Positions 33,195-42,687 of a stretch of DNA of 64,000 nucleotides are shown piece after piece. The notes below the pieces were generated by a model, which was given only the letters and a program-made list of their open reading frames with translations, was not told the origin of the DNA and ran no database searches. Every line of letters begins with the position of its first letter. Within the stretch, counting starts at the first letter, position 1. Source of the DNA: CAYSGL01 sp964520985. GTDB taxonomy: Bacteria > Pseudomonadota > Alphaproteobacteria > Micavibrionales > Micavibrionaceae. The position numbers and the translations under genes were made by a program. The DNA is taken from the NCBI GenBank assembly GCA_964520985.1, contig CAZFPB010000001.1, positions 1,674,001 through 1,738,000 on the forward strand, given 5' to 3'.

Positions 33195-33533
33195 ATGGCT
33201 TTAACTACAAAGAAACCAGCTGCCAAGAAAAAAACAGCTGCCAAAAAGAAACCAGCTGCCAAAATGGCAACTGCCGTTGTGAAAAAAACAGCTGCTAAAA
33301 AGAAACCAGCTGCCAAGAAAAAACCTGCTGTAAAGAAAAAAGCCGCTGTTAAAAAAACAGCTGTTAAAAAAGCAGTCAAGAAAAAGCCAGCTGCCAAAAA
33401 GAAGCCAGCTGTTAAAAAAACAGTGAAAAAAGCCGTTAAGAAAACGGTTGCTAAAAAGAAGCCGGCTGCCAAGAAAAAGCCAGCTGCCAAAAAAGCGACT
33501 AAAACGGTCCGTAAAGTAGCCAAAAAGAAATAG
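33195..33533 (+). CDS. Histone H1-like Lys/Ala/Pro-repeat protein
   Basis: A 112-residue protein made almost wholly of lysine, alanine, proline, valine and threonine. The unit KKPAAKK and variants (KKPAVKK, KKTAAKK) recur about a dozen times, as in eukaryotic H1 tails and bacterial H1-like nucleoid proteins such as HctB and AlgP-type tails. The ATG at 33195 is chosen because AGGAG stands at 33181-33185, nine bases before it. It should bind DNA or RNA nonspecifically and compact the nucleoid. Repeats in the DNA make length variation between strains likely. Confidence 0.8.
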   Translation: MALTTKKPAAKKKTAAKKKPAAKMATAVVKKTAAKKKPAAKKKPAVKKKAAVKKTAVKKAVKKKPAAKKKPAVKKTVKKAVKKTVAKKKPAAKKKPAAKKATKTVRKVAKKK

Positions 33534-33557
33534 TCTTTTTGGCTAGATTTATTTGAA

Positions 33558-33591
33558 GCACCCGCCGCAACCCGGCGGGTGTTTTCTTTTG
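33558..33591 (+). terminator. Terminator after the H1-like gene
   Basis: The stem ACCCGCCG/CGGCGGGT with a short CAACC-type loop is followed by GTTTTCTTTT. Confidence 0.85.
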
Positions 33592-33642
33592 GACGGAGAG
33601 GCGCATATATGGTTGTATGTGCAGGTATAAAAGGTGGCCCTT

Positions 33643-35334
33643 ATGACGATGATGTGGCAATGGATTGAGCGTTTTCTCCTCTGGATCAGGGGATTGATGA
33701 GCTCGAAGGGTTTTTTCTCGGTTAAAAAGAAAGCCCGCGCGTTATTGCAATTGCCGCCGCCACATAGTCCCGGCGAAGAACCCACCAAGCAGAACGAACA
33801 GCATTCTTCCGCCGCCTATATGCAGTTGAAAATGATTTTCCGGGATATCGGCCGGATGGGCGCCATTATCGAAGCCTTGGGTCGAGACTTCTTAACCGCC
33901 ATGCCGACCGGGGCCTATAAAAGCCGTCTAGGACAGATCGCTTTTCTCCATGCCAAAATGCATGAAGAGCTGGCGCAGGAAAAAACCGCCAGATTGATCG
34001 AAGAAGCTTCCGCGCATGAGCAGAAAAACGCCGACACCTGGGATGCCTGGGATCATGCGAACCTGCGTGAAATGGAAATCATGTACCGCCACCAGTGTCA
34101 GGTGCCGGCCGAGCTGATGGAACAGCGCGCGCGCCTTGCCTATGATGGCCGGCGTATTCACCGCGAAGTCTGTAACAACAATGACTGGGAAACTGCCCGG
34201 CCCTTTCTGGAAGACATGCTGGAGTTGCAAAAGAAAATCGGCGCGGCCAAGCAGCTGCGCGATAATGACGGCGATATTTATCAGGCTTTGATGCGGGAAT
34301 ATATTCCGGGCATGCGCGTGGAAGAAGTCAGCCGTTATTTCACCCAGCTGGCCGATAAATTAAAAGACATGCTCGACTGGGTCGTGGAAGAGCAAGGCAA
34401 GCGCACAGCGCCGGAACCTTTAAAAGGCCCATTCCCGGTTGAACAGCAGATGTGGCTGAACAAGACGCTCTTGCAAGCCATCGGATTCGATTTCACCCGC
34501 GGGGGTCTCTATGAAACCGGCTTTAACCCGGTTGAAGGCGGCACGCCCGATGACACGCATCTGGTGATCAAGACGGCGAGCATCAATAATTTTATGGTTT
34601 CGCTCAAAAGTACGTTGCATGAAGGCGGCCACGGTCTCTATGTGCAGGGTCTGCCGCGCGACACATGGCGGTATCAACCCGTGGCGCTTGATCTGGGCAA
34701 TGCCGTTCACGAAAGCCAGGCCTTGCTGGTGGAAATGATCCTCGGACGCCGCCGCGAATTTTTTGAATATCTGGCGCCGCGCGTTGAAGGCCTGTTCCAG
34801 AAATTCGGCGATAGCGCTATGAGCGCCGAGAACCTCTATAAACTCAAAACATGGGTGAAGCCGGGCGCGGACCGCAAGACCGCCGATGAAATCACCTACT
34901 TCTTCCACGTCAAATTGCGGTTTGATCTGGAGCGCGATCTATTCAACGGCAAACTGAAAATTAAGGACCTGCCCGAAGCCTGGAACGCCGGCATGAAAGA
35001 GATGCTGGGCGTCGAGGTGAAAAGCCATAAGGATGGCGTGTTGCAAGACGTGCATTGGTTTGTTGGGAAGTTCGGGTATTTCCCGGCCTATGTCATCGGC
35101 CACATGATGGCAGCCCAGATTAACGAGCGCTTGAGAAAAGATGTTCAGAACATTCCGGGCCTGCTGCGGACGGGTAATTTCATCCCGGTGCGCGACTGGC
35201 TGAACGATAACGTCCATAAATATGGCCGTCTGAAGCGCCCGCATCAGCTGATCGAAGATATCACCGGCATGCCGCTGAATACGGCTCCATTGATCGGCCA
35301 CCTGCAAGAGCGCTATCTGCCGAGCGGGGCGTGA
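33643..35334 (+). CDS. M32-family metallocarboxypeptidase
   Basis: A 563-residue zinc carboxypeptidase of the Taq/M32 family. The active site is HEGGH (326-330) in TLHEGGHGLYVQGLP, and the second Glu is in NAVHESQALLVEMI. The usual length is about 500; here an extra N-terminal part of about 55 residues carries a hydrophobic stretch (MWQWIERFLLWIRGLM) and a basic-proline linker, perhaps a membrane anchor. The start ATG 33643 has AAAGGTGG upstream. It removes C-terminal residues from peptides; the physiological substrate is unclear. Confidence 0.9.
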   Translation: MTMMWQWIERFLLWIRGLMSSKGFFSVKKKARALLQLPPPHSPGEEPTKQNEQHSSAAYMQLKMIFRDIGRMGAIIEALGRDFLTAMPTGAYKSRLGQIAFLHAKMHEELAQEKTARLIEEASAHEQKNADTWDAWDHANLREMEIMYRHQCQVPAELMEQRARLAYDGRRIHREVCNNNDWETARPFLEDMLELQKKIGAAKQLRDNDGDIYQALMREYIPGMRVEEVSRYFTQLADKLKDMLDWVVEEQGKRTAPEPLKGPFPVEQQMWLNKTLLQAIGFDFTRGGLYETGFNPVEGGTPDDTHLVIKTASINNFMVSLKSTLHEGGHGLYVQGLPRDTWRYQPVALDLGNAVHESQALLVEMILGRRREFFEYLAPRVEGLFQKFGDSAMSAENLYKLKTWVKPGADRKTADEITYFFHVKLRFDLERDLFNGKLKIKDLPEAWNAGMKEMLGVEVKSHKDGVLQDVHWFVGKFGYFPAYVIGHMMAAQINERLRKDVQNIPGLLRTGNFIPVRDWLNDNVHKYGRLKRPHQLIEDITGMPLNTAPLIGHLQERYLPSGA

Positions 35335-35365
35335 CAAGCCCCTCAAAGCAGGGTAAAAAAGGGCG

Positions 35366-36766
35366 ATGATTACTTATTCCTCCACCAGAGGCGGCGAGAC
35401 CCGCAAATCTTTTACCGATGTGATGCTGAGCGGCATGGCATCCGACGGCGGGCTGTTTATCCCGGATCACTGGCCGGACCTGCCGCGTGAAGTCTTGGCG
35501 CGTATTTCTGGATCACCCTATGCCGATGTCGCCGCTGCCGTGATGGCCCCGTTCATTGACGATCAGATTTCACCCAGCGCCTTTGAAAAAATTGTCTCCC
35601 GTACTTATAGCCAAGGCTTCAATCATTCCGCCGTTGCGCCGTTGGTGCAGATCGGGCCCAATGCCTGGATCATGGAACTGTTCCATGGCCCGACGCTGGC
35701 GTTCAAGGACTATGCCTTGCAATTACTCGGAGGGTTATTCGATCACGTGCTGGAACAGCGCGGGCAGCGGGTTACTATTGTCGGAGCGACCTCCGGCGAT
35801 ACCGGATCGGCGGCTATCGAAGCCTGCCGCAATTGCAAGAACATCGATATTTTCATTCTGCATCCCAAGGGCCGTACGTCCGATGTGCAGCGCCGCCAGA
35901 TGACGACGGTCGATGCGCCGAATGTCTTTAATATCGCGATCGAAGGATCGTTCGATGACTGCCAGAACATGGTCAAGGCGATGTTCGCCGACCGCGCATT
36001 CCAGAGCGAGATTAATCTCTCCGCCGTCAACTCGATCAACTGGGCGCGCGTCATGGCGCAGACGGTTTATTATGTGACGGCGGCTCTGGCGCTGGGCGGG
36101 CCGGAGCGCCGCGTCTCCTTCGCCGTGCCGACGGGTAACTTTGGCAATGTCTATGCAGCCTATGCCGCCAAGCAGATGGGATTGCCGATCCAGAATCTGA
36201 TTATCGGCTCAAACCGCAACGATATTCTGACGCGCTTTTTTGAAACGGGCGTAATGAAAGCATCAGGTGTTGAGCCATCCTTATCACCTTCTATGGACAT
36301 TCAGATCTCAAGCAATTTTGAGCGGTATCTGTGCGATCTGATGGGCCGCGACCGCCGAAGCGTTGCCACGCTGATGCAGTCGTTTAAAGAGCATGGCAGT
36401 TTCACGTTAAGCGACGCCCTCCTGGAAAAAGCCAATCGTGATTTCCACGCCCGCCGCTGCGATGATACCCAGACCAAAGAAATGATGGCCGCCTGTTACG
36501 CGGAGACAGGGTATCTGATCGATCCGCACACGGCCGTGGGGCTTCATGCCGCCTGGCAGATCAAACAGGATCCGGCCTTGCCGATTATCGCGCTGGCCTG
36601 CGCCCACCCGGCCAAATTCCCCGACGCGGTCAAGGCCGCGACCGGTATCACCCCGCCCTTGCCTGAGCATCTCGCCGACTTATTTGAGAGAAAAGAGCAT
36701 GTAACCATCCTCAAAAACGATCTGAAATCCGTACAGGATTTTGTGAAAGCGAACAGACAGAAATGA
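35366..36766 (+). CDS. thrC: Threonine synthase
   Basis: A 466-residue PLP enzyme converting O-phosphohomoserine to threonine. It has the N-terminal motif YSSTRGG, the PLP lysine K114 in FHGPTLAFKDYALQLLG, and the phosphate loop GATSGDTGSAA. Length and order fit the long bacterial (class I E. coli/yeast) type. A four-base ATGA overlap couples it with the M16 protease gene downstream. Confidence 0.96.
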   Translation: MITYSSTRGGETRKSFTDVMLSGMASDGGLFIPDHWPDLPREVLARISGSPYADVAAAVMAPFIDDQISPSAFEKIVSRTYSQGFNHSAVAPLVQIGPNAWIMELFHGPTLAFKDYALQLLGGLFDHVLEQRGQRVTIVGATSGDTGSAAIEACRNCKNIDIFILHPKGRTSDVQRRQMTTVDAPNVFNIAIEGSFDDCQNMVKAMFADRAFQSEINLSAVNSINWARVMAQTVYYVTAALALGGPERRVSFAVPTGNFGNVYAAYAAKQMGLPIQNLIIGSNRNDILTRFFETGVMKASGVEPSLSPSMDIQISSNFERYLCDLMGRDRRSVATLMQSFKEHGSFTLSDALLEKANRDFHARRCDDTQTKEMMAACYAETGYLIDPHTAVGLHAAWQIKQDPALPIIALACAHPAKFPDAVKAATGITPPLPEHLADLFERKEHVTILKNDLKSVQDFVKANRQK

Positions 36767-38025
36767 CCTCTCAGATTACCACTCTTCCTTCTGGCCTGCG
36801 CGTTGTAACGGATGATGTCCCGTCGGTGGAATCCGTATCCTTGGGCGTGTGGGTCGATGTCGGGACGCGTAATGAAGATATGGCGCATAATGGTGTGGCG
36901 CATATGGTTGAGCACATGCTGTTCAATGGAACGCCGACTCGATCGAGCCTTGAGATTGCGGAATCGATTGAATCGGTCGGCGGACAGATCAATGCGTATA
37001 CGGGTCGCGAAGTCACAGCGTATTACGTGCATCTGCTCAAAGAAGATGCGCGCATGTCGATGGATATTCTCTCTGATATGATTCAACGCGCTTCGTTTCC
37101 CGATAAGGAACTTGAAAAAGAGCGCGGCGTGATCGTGCAGGAAATAGGGATGTCGAATGACACGCCCGACGATATTATTTTTGATTACTATCAAGAAACC
37201 GCCTATCCGGGGCAGGCGCTTGGCGCGCCGATTTTGGGCCGCACCGAAATCATTGAATCCATGACCAAGGAAACGATGATTGATTACGTGCGCCGGTTCT
37301 ATACGCCGGAAAAAATGGTTATTTCGGCCGCCGGTAATATCCGCCATGAGGATCTGGTCTCCTATGCCACGGAGTATTTTGCCGATCTGCCGGAGAACGC
37401 CGTGAGCGCCGCGCAGGCCGCGCGTTATCAGGGCGGAGAAGCGCGCCACGAAAAAGAGCTGGAGCAAAGCCATGTCGTGCTGGGTTTTCAGGGTATCAGC
37501 CGCCACGATCCGGATTATTATGCGGCAGTCCTGCTCGCAACGGTCATGGGCGGCGGCATGTCGTCGCGCCTGTTCCAGGAAATTCGCGAAAAGCGAGGTC
37601 TGGTTTATTCCATTTATTCGAGCCACACGAGCTATCACGATGATGGACAGTTTGAAATTTATGCGGGGACGGGCGGCGATAAATTGCCGCAACTGATACC
37701 GGTCGTGTGCGATGAACTGATGAAGATGATGCAAACGCCTGTCGCTGCTGTCGAGCTGGCGCGGGCGCAATCGCAAATGCGCGCGAGCATTCTGATGAGC
37801 CGTGAGTCGATGATGAGCCGCTCTAACCGTCAGGCGAAATACCTGCTCAATTTCGGATCGACACCTGATATGGCGCACCAGATTGATCTGATCAATGCCG
37901 TGACAACGGATGACTTGCAGAAAATGGCGCAACGCCTGTTCTCGGGTATACCAACGCTCGCGGCGCTTGGTCCTTTATCCCATCTGGAAAATTATGAGCG
38001 TATTGCCCAACGTCTGGCCGCTTAA
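36763..38025 (+). CDS. M16-family zinc peptidase (processing-peptidase-like)
   Basis: A 420-residue pitrilysin-family protease similar to the beta subunit of the mitochondrial processing peptidase. The inverted zinc motif HMVEH (47-51) in VAHMVEHMLFNGT and the distal Glu region (ERGVIVQEIGMSNDTP) are present, so it should be active. Two homologous halves are visible. The thrC-M16 pairing is frequent in alphaproteobacteria. It probably degrades peptides; no signal peptide is seen. Confidence 0.93.
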   Translation: MTSQITTLPSGLRVVTDDVPSVESVSLGVWVDVGTRNEDMAHNGVAHMVEHMLFNGTPTRSSLEIAESIESVGGQINAYTGREVTAYYVHLLKEDARMSMDILSDMIQRASFPDKELEKERGVIVQEIGMSNDTPDDIIFDYYQETAYPGQALGAPILGRTEIIESMTKETMIDYVRRFYTPEKMVISAAGNIRHEDLVSYATEYFADLPENAVSAAQAARYQGGEARHEKELEQSHVVLGFQGISRHDPDYYAAVLLATVMGGGMSSRLFQEIREKRGLVYSIYSSHTSYHDDGQFEIYAGTGGDKLPQLIPVVCDELMKMMQTPVAAVELARAQSQMRASILMSRESMMSRSNRQAKYLLNFGSTPDMAHQIDLINAVTTDDLQKMAQRLFSGIPTLAALGPLSHLENYERIAQRLAA

Positions 38026-38596
38026 TGTCGGCCTGCCGCGCCTGCGGCTGACGGGCGAGAGCATTGTGCTTGAGCCGCCCCGTTTGAGGGACTGGCCTGA
38101 ATGGGAGGCGGTGCGCCGCCGCAATGAAGATCAGCTGAAACCGTTTGAACCCTCCTGGCCTGATGATTGCCTGACCCGCGATTTTTTCAAGCGCCGTTTG
38201 AAGCGCCAGCAATGGGACTGGGAGAATAACGCCGCGCGGTATTTCCTGATACGGCTGAAAAATACAGACACCCTCATCGGCGGGATCAACATCAATCATT
38301 TGAATTTGGGCGCAGCGCGTCACGGATCACTCGGCTACTGGCTGGATGAAGCCTATCAGGGGCGTGGATTGATGACGCAGAGTGTCCGGGTCATCATGGA
38401 TTACATGTTCATTGACCTGCATTTGCAGCGCGCGCAGGCAGCATGCGTACCGGAGAATGAGAAATCCATGCGGGTATTAAAACGCGCCGGGATGTGTGAG
38501 GAAGGTTTTGCGAAGGACTATATCCAGATTAATGGCGTGTGGCGCGATCATCATCTGTTCGCCCTCACACGTCAGGCATATTTAAGCGTGGCCTGA
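37994..38596 (+). CDS. RimJ/RimL-type GNAT acetyltransferase
   Basis: A 200-residue acetyltransferase whose ATG at 37994 lies 32 bases inside the protease gene. MSVLPNVWPLNVGLPRLRL leads into the RimJ-like core: IVLEPPRLRDWPEWEAVRR, LGYWLDEAYQGRGLMTQSVRVIMDYMF (acetyl-CoA site QGRGLM) and NEKSMRVLKRAGM. Such enzymes acetylate N-termini of ribosomal proteins or similar targets. The 3' end overlaps yqgE by 15 bases. Confidence 0.88.
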   Translation: MSVLPNVWPLNVGLPRLRLTGESIVLEPPRLRDWPEWEAVRRRNEDQLKPFEPSWPDDCLTRDFFKRRLKRQQWDWENNAARYFLIRLKNTDTLIGGININHLNLGAARHGSLGYWLDEAYQGRGLMTQSVRVIMDYMFIDLHLQRAQAACVPENEKSMRVLKRAGMCEEGFAKDYIQINGVWRDHHLFALTRQAYLSVA

Positions 38597-39157
38597 GATG
38601 CCGGATAACGCTCCGGGATCGATACCGAGCGCCGCGTACGCTTTTTCCCATTGCAGAGCAGGATCTGTGTCAAAGACAAGTTCATGTGTTGGCGGCAGGG
38701 TCATCCACGCATTCTCCTGCACTTCTTTTTCCAGCTGCGCCGCTTCCCATCCGGCATAACCCAGCACGAAGCGCGTCGGTACGTTTTGAACGCCCTGACC
38801 GATTTCTTTCAAGCCATCTGTCGTGCCGGTAATCGAAAAATGATCGCCGATGCGGATGGTGTCTGCGCCGCAATACTGATCATCGTGCAGCAAAAATCCG
38901 CGCGATTGCTCGACAGGGCCACCGGAGAAAACCGGACGGTCGCGAAACGTATGGGCCATCGCGTTTTCGGGCAGTATATTCAACTGTTCCAAGAGAGGAC
39001 CGAAAGAGAGGCCGGGAATAGGACTGTTCAGGGTCAGACCCATCGCTCCCTTATCATCATGGATGCACAAGAAGATAACACTTTTGTGAAAGCGCGGATC
39101 GCCCATACCCGGCATCGCCAGCAATAATTGTCCCGTAAGATAGGATGATACAGCCAT
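38582..39157 (-). CDS. yqgE: YqgE/AlgH family protein
   Basis: A 191-residue protein of the YqgE/AlgH (DUF179) family. The signatures MPGMGDPRFHKSVIFLCIHDDKGAMGLTLN at the N-terminus and VFSGGPVEQSRGFLLH in the centre are well kept; RFVLGYAGWEAAQLEKEV is the C-terminal core. The role is unclear; AlgH was linked to alginate regulation in pseudomonads. It ends one base into the PBP1A gene junction and shares its orientation, so it is probably co-transcribed with it. Confidence 0.93.
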   Translation of the reverse strand: MAVSSYLTGQLLLAMPGMGDPRFHKSVIFLCIHDDKGAMGLTLNSPIPGLSFGPLLEQLNILPENAMAHTFRDRPVFSGGPVEQSRGFLLHDDQYCGADTIRIGDHFSITGTTDGLKEIGQGVQNVPTRFVLGYAGWEAAQLEKEVQENAWMTLPPTHELVFDTDPALQWEKAYAALGIDPGALSGISGHA

Positions 39158-41853
39158 TAATACAGTCCGCCCGTCCCGGTGAAGGCAGGATCGCCCGAAG
39201 GGGTTGCTTCCGGCGTCACTGGCTCCAGCGGCGGTTGTTCACCCGGCAGAATATCGCGCGTGGGCAGCGGCTGGCTGAACGAGGTGAAAGGATCGTCGTA
39301 ATTCACCTGCGGGGCGCCTGTATCTGCGCCCGATTCTACAGGAGCCGAAGGCTGGACAGGGCCGTAGGCGGGTGCACCCGGCACGGCGCCTGCGCCATAG
39401 GCTTCGCTATCATATACTTCAACGCTTGGATCGATCGGCGCGCCGTAAGGATCGGTGCCATAAGTATTGGGCGCAATGCCCTGACCGCCGGTAACGAGAC
39501 CGGAATCCAGCACGAAATCATCGCTGTTGGGTTCGGTCCCTGTGACGAACGCTTCCCAGATGACATTTTTGTCGCCGGGCATGGCAGATTTACCGGTCGC
39601 CGCATTAACGCGTACGAGTTTGACGCCGGGCGGCACACGGAACGGGGTAGGCGATGTGTCCTTCAACGCTTCACCCATGAAGTCTTGGAAAATCGGCAGC
39701 GCAGCGGACGAACCCGTTTCGCGTTTGCCCATGGATTTTGGTTCATCGAAGCCGACGAAAACGCCGACGACCAAGTCAGGGGAGAATCCGATGAACCAGG
39801 TATCTTTGGATTCATTGGTGGTGCCCGTCTTACCCCCCAGCGGGCGGCCAAGGGCATTCAGTTTTGCCGCTGTGCCACGTTGCGCCACACCTTCGAGGAT
39901 GGAGGTGATCTGATAGGCGGTGCGTGGATCGGCCACTTGCTTGCGGGTGTCGGGCACATCCGGTGTTGACTGGCTTTCCCATTTCAGCAACGGGCCGCAA
40001 TTGGTGCAGGCGCGCGCATCGCTTTTCTCAACCGTTTCGCCGTAACGGTTTTGAATACGGTCGATAATGGTCGGGGTAATTTCCTTGCCGCCATTGACCA
40101 GCATGGCATAGGCGTTGGTCAGGCGCAGCAGCGTGGTTTCGTTAGCGCCGAGCGCGTAAGAGAGGAAAGGCTTCATGCCTTCGGCAATACCAAAGCGCTG
40201 TGCGTAATCGACAATCGTGTTCATGCCAAGGTGATCGGCCAGACGCACCGTCATGAGGTTACGCGATTTTTCAACGCCGACGCGGATCGGGGTCGGGCCA
40301 TAGAATTCGCCGGAATAGTTGGTCGGACGCCAGTAATTACCGGGAGATTGTTCAATCACGAACGGCGCGTCGAGCACGAGCGTTGCCGGCGTGAAACCTT
40401 TATCAAGCGCGGCGAGATAGACGAACGGCTTGAAGGCTGACCCCGGTTGACGTTTGGCCTGCGTCGCACGGTTGAAAGACGAGGCGTTATAGCTCCAGCC
40501 GCCTTGCAAGGCAAGCACGCGGCCTGTGTGCGGGTCCATAGCAACGAGAGCGCCCTGAATGCGTGGGATCTGGCGCAGGATGTAATTGGCATCGGTCTTT
40601 TCGGCAAGCACCACATCGCCAACTTCCAGCACATCGCGCGAGGAGGTTATTTCCGGGCCTAGCGCATAGCCATCATTCTCAGATTTTCTGGCCCATTGCA
40701 GATTGGCCAGCGGAATATTGCCGGTTGTTTTATCGGCAAAGCCCAGACGCGCGCGTTCCGCCGTCACCTCTGTGACAACGCCTATGCGCCAGTCATCAGG
40801 CATGGACGCTGGCGGCACGATGGCATCCAGCTGATCGGCCCAGTCATTCATGGAGTTCAGGTGATCGAGCGGACCGCGCCAGCCGTGGCGTTTGTCATAC
40901 GCGATCAACCCATGGCGCAGGGTTTTTTGCGCAAGGTCCTGCAATTGCGGATCAACCGTGGTGCGTACCGCGAGGCCGCCTTCATACAAGGCTTTGTTAC
41001 CAAATTCGCGTTCCAGATCGCGGCGGACTTCTTCAGCGAAGTATGGAGCGGAGACGCGCGTGCCTTCGGTTTTTTCTTCCACCATAATTAAAGGGGCTTG
41101 TTGCGCCAACTGCGCCTGCTCAGCGCTGATATGGCCATCTTCCTTCATGCGCTCGATCACCCAGTTGCGGCGCTCCAGCGCTGCGTCATGCTGGCGCACA
41201 GGATGATAGTTATTCGGCCCTTTGGGCAGAGCGGCAAGATAGGCGGCTTCTGCGATGGTGAGTTCATCGAGCGGTTTGTTGAAATAGGTCAGCGCGGCGG
41301 CGGCGACACCGTAAGAGCGCTGGCCTAAGAAAATTTCATTGAGGTACAGCTCCAGCAGTTGATCCTTGTTCATCGCCTTTTCCATGCGGTAGGCGAGAAT
41401 GGCTTCCTTGATCTTGCGCTCGTAGGAGACTTCGTTGGTCAGTAAAAAGTTTTTAGCGACCTGCTGCGTGATGGTCGACGCACCGACCAATCGCTTGCCT
41501 GACCCCCGGTTTTGCAGGTTCATCAGTACGGCGCGGCCAACGGCCCACGCATCAATACCTTTATGATTGTAGAAATTTTTGTCTTCGGCCGAGATAAACG
41601 CGTTTTTCACGTTATCGGGAATCGTGTGGATCGGCATGAAGATGCGTTTTTCCTGCGCATATTCGGCGAGGAGGCGTCCGTCCCCTGCATAGATACGTGT
41701 GACGATCGGCGGTTCATAGGTTTTGAGCTGCGAATAATCGGGCAGGTCTTGTGAGTAATAATTGATGACGAAGACAACCGCGCCCACGCCGGCAATGGCC
41801 CCTAAAAAGCCAAATGAAATCAATCCGAGAAGAGCATATCCGAGCCAGCGCAT
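39157..41853 (-). CDS. mrcA: Class A penicillin-binding protein 1A
   Basis: An 898-residue bifunctional peptidoglycan synthase. A membrane anchor (8-32) is followed by the GT51 glycosyltransferase with catalytic E90 in EDKNFYNHKGID and STITQQVAKNFLL. An OB-like insert follows, and then the transpeptidase with S472-x-x-K475 (GSAFKP) and KTG at 675-677 (GGKTGTTNESKDTW). The last 130 residues are Pro/Gly/Ala/Asp-rich, disordered and exported. Such tails vary among alphaproteobacteria. Confidence 0.96.
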   Translation of the reverse strand: MRWLGYALLGLISFGFLGAIAGVGAVVFVINYYSQDLPDYSQLKTYEPPIVTRIYAGDGRLLAEYAQEKRIFMPIHTIPDNVKNAFISAEDKNFYNHKGIDAWAVGRAVLMNLQNRGSGKRLVGASTITQQVAKNFLLTNEVSYERKIKEAILAYRMEKAMNKDQLLELYLNEIFLGQRSYGVAAAALTYFNKPLDELTIAEAAYLAALPKGPNNYHPVRQHDAALERRNWVIERMKEDGHISAEQAQLAQQAPLIMVEEKTEGTRVSAPYFAEEVRRDLEREFGNKALYEGGLAVRTTVDPQLQDLAQKTLRHGLIAYDKRHGWRGPLDHLNSMNDWADQLDAIVPPASMPDDWRIGVVTEVTAERARLGFADKTTGNIPLANLQWARKSENDGYALGPEITSSRDVLEVGDVVLAEKTDANYILRQIPRIQGALVAMDPHTGRVLALQGGWSYNASSFNRATQAKRQPGSAFKPFVYLAALDKGFTPATLVLDAPFVIEQSPGNYWRPTNYSGEFYGPTPIRVGVEKSRNLMTVRLADHLGMNTIVDYAQRFGIAEGMKPFLSYALGANETTLLRLTNAYAMLVNGGKEITPTIIDRIQNRYGETVEKSDARACTNCGPLLKWESQSTPDVPDTRKQVADPRTAYQITSILEGVAQRGTAAKLNALGRPLGGKTGTTNESKDTWFIGFSPDLVVGVFVGFDEPKSMGKRETGSSAALPIFQDFMGEALKDTSPTPFRVPPGVKLVRVNAATGKSAMPGDKNVIWEAFVTGTEPNSDDFVLDSGLVTGGQGIAPNTYGTDPYGAPIDPSVEVYDSEAYGAGAVPGAPAYGPVQPSAPVESGADTGAPQVNYDDPFTSFSQPLPTRDILPGEQPPLEPVTPEATPSGDPAFTGTGGLY

Positions 41854-41904
41854 GGCTCCAATTTATGGCACAGGAATAGGGCGGGTTAAAGGCGAAAAGG
41901 GGTT

Positions 41905-42687
41905 TTACGCTGCAAGGCCGGTATGCTTGGTGATGGGGCCGTCGGCGCGGCCATGAATGAACTGGTCAACATAGGCATTACCGCTATTGTCGAGCTGGTC
42001 GGCGGGGCCATGCCAGATGATCCGGCCTTCATGAATCATGGCGACATAATCGGCAATCTTGCGGCAGGACGCCATGTCATGAGTAATCGAAATGCCGGTC
42101 GCACCCAGTTCCTGCACATTCTTGACGATCAGGTCGTTGATAACGTCCGCCATGATCGGGTCGAGACCGGTTGTCGGCTCATCGAAAAAGATAATTTCGG
42201 GGTTGGCGGCAATCGCGCGGGCAAGGCCGACACGCTTTTGCATACCGCCGGAGAGTTCGGCCGGCAGCAGGTCGGCGGCTTTTTCGCCAAGACCAACCTG
42301 TTTCAATTTTTGAATGGCAATGGCGCGGGCTTCGTCGCGGTCCATCTTTTTGGCGTGGATAAGACCGAAGGCGACATTCTGCCAGACGGGCAGCGAGTCG
42401 AACAGGGCAGCACCCTGAAACAGCATGCCGACTTTCTGCATCATGTCCGCACGCTCGGTCGAGTTCAGGCGGGTGACTTCACGCCCATCGATCTTGATCG
42501 AGCCTGAATCCGGTTTGATCAACCCCAAAATGGATTTGATCGTGACGGATTTGCCTGTGCCCGATCCGCCAATGATAACCAATGATTTTCCTGCTGGAAC
42601 GGACAGGTTGATGCCGTTGTGGACTTTTTTGTCCCCGAAGGATTTGAACACGTTGGTCATTTCAATTTTAGGCAGGCCGGTGCTCAT
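41905..42687 (-). CDS. mlaF: Mla lipid transport ABC ATPase
   Basis: A 260-residue ABC ATPase of the Mla/Ttg2A type. Walker A is GGSGTGKS (40-47), the signature LSGGMQKRVGLARA, Walker B IIFFDEPTTGLDP and the switch His in ITHDM. It powers phospholipid movement between inner and outer membranes with MlaE and MlaD. The start overlaps the mlaE stop by four bases. mlaD lies 28 kb away, and no mlaB or mlaC is seen here. Confidence 0.95.
   Translation of the reverse strand: MSTGLPKIEMTNVFKSFGDKKVHNGINLSVPAGKSLVIIGGSGTGKSVTIKSILGLIKPDSGSIKIDGREVTRLNSTERADMMQKVGMLFQGAALFDSLPVWQNVAFGLIHAKKMDRDEARAIAIQKLKQVGLGEKAADLLPAELSGGMQKRVGLARAIAANPEIIFFDEPTTGLDPIMADVINDLIVKNVQELGATGISITHDMASCRKIADYVAMIHEGRIIWHGPADQLDNSGNAYVDQFIHGRADGPITKHTGLAA

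Noticed and set aside
33077..33523. Long minus-strand frame rich in Phe, Ala and Leu
   Set aside because: Antisense image of the lysine/alanine repeat gene at 33195; the pattern comes only from repeated codons.
36544..37932. A 462-residue minus-strand open frame opposite thrC and the M16 gene
   Set aside because: The plus strand encodes two unmistakable enzymes; the minus translation is Arg/His-rich without motifs.
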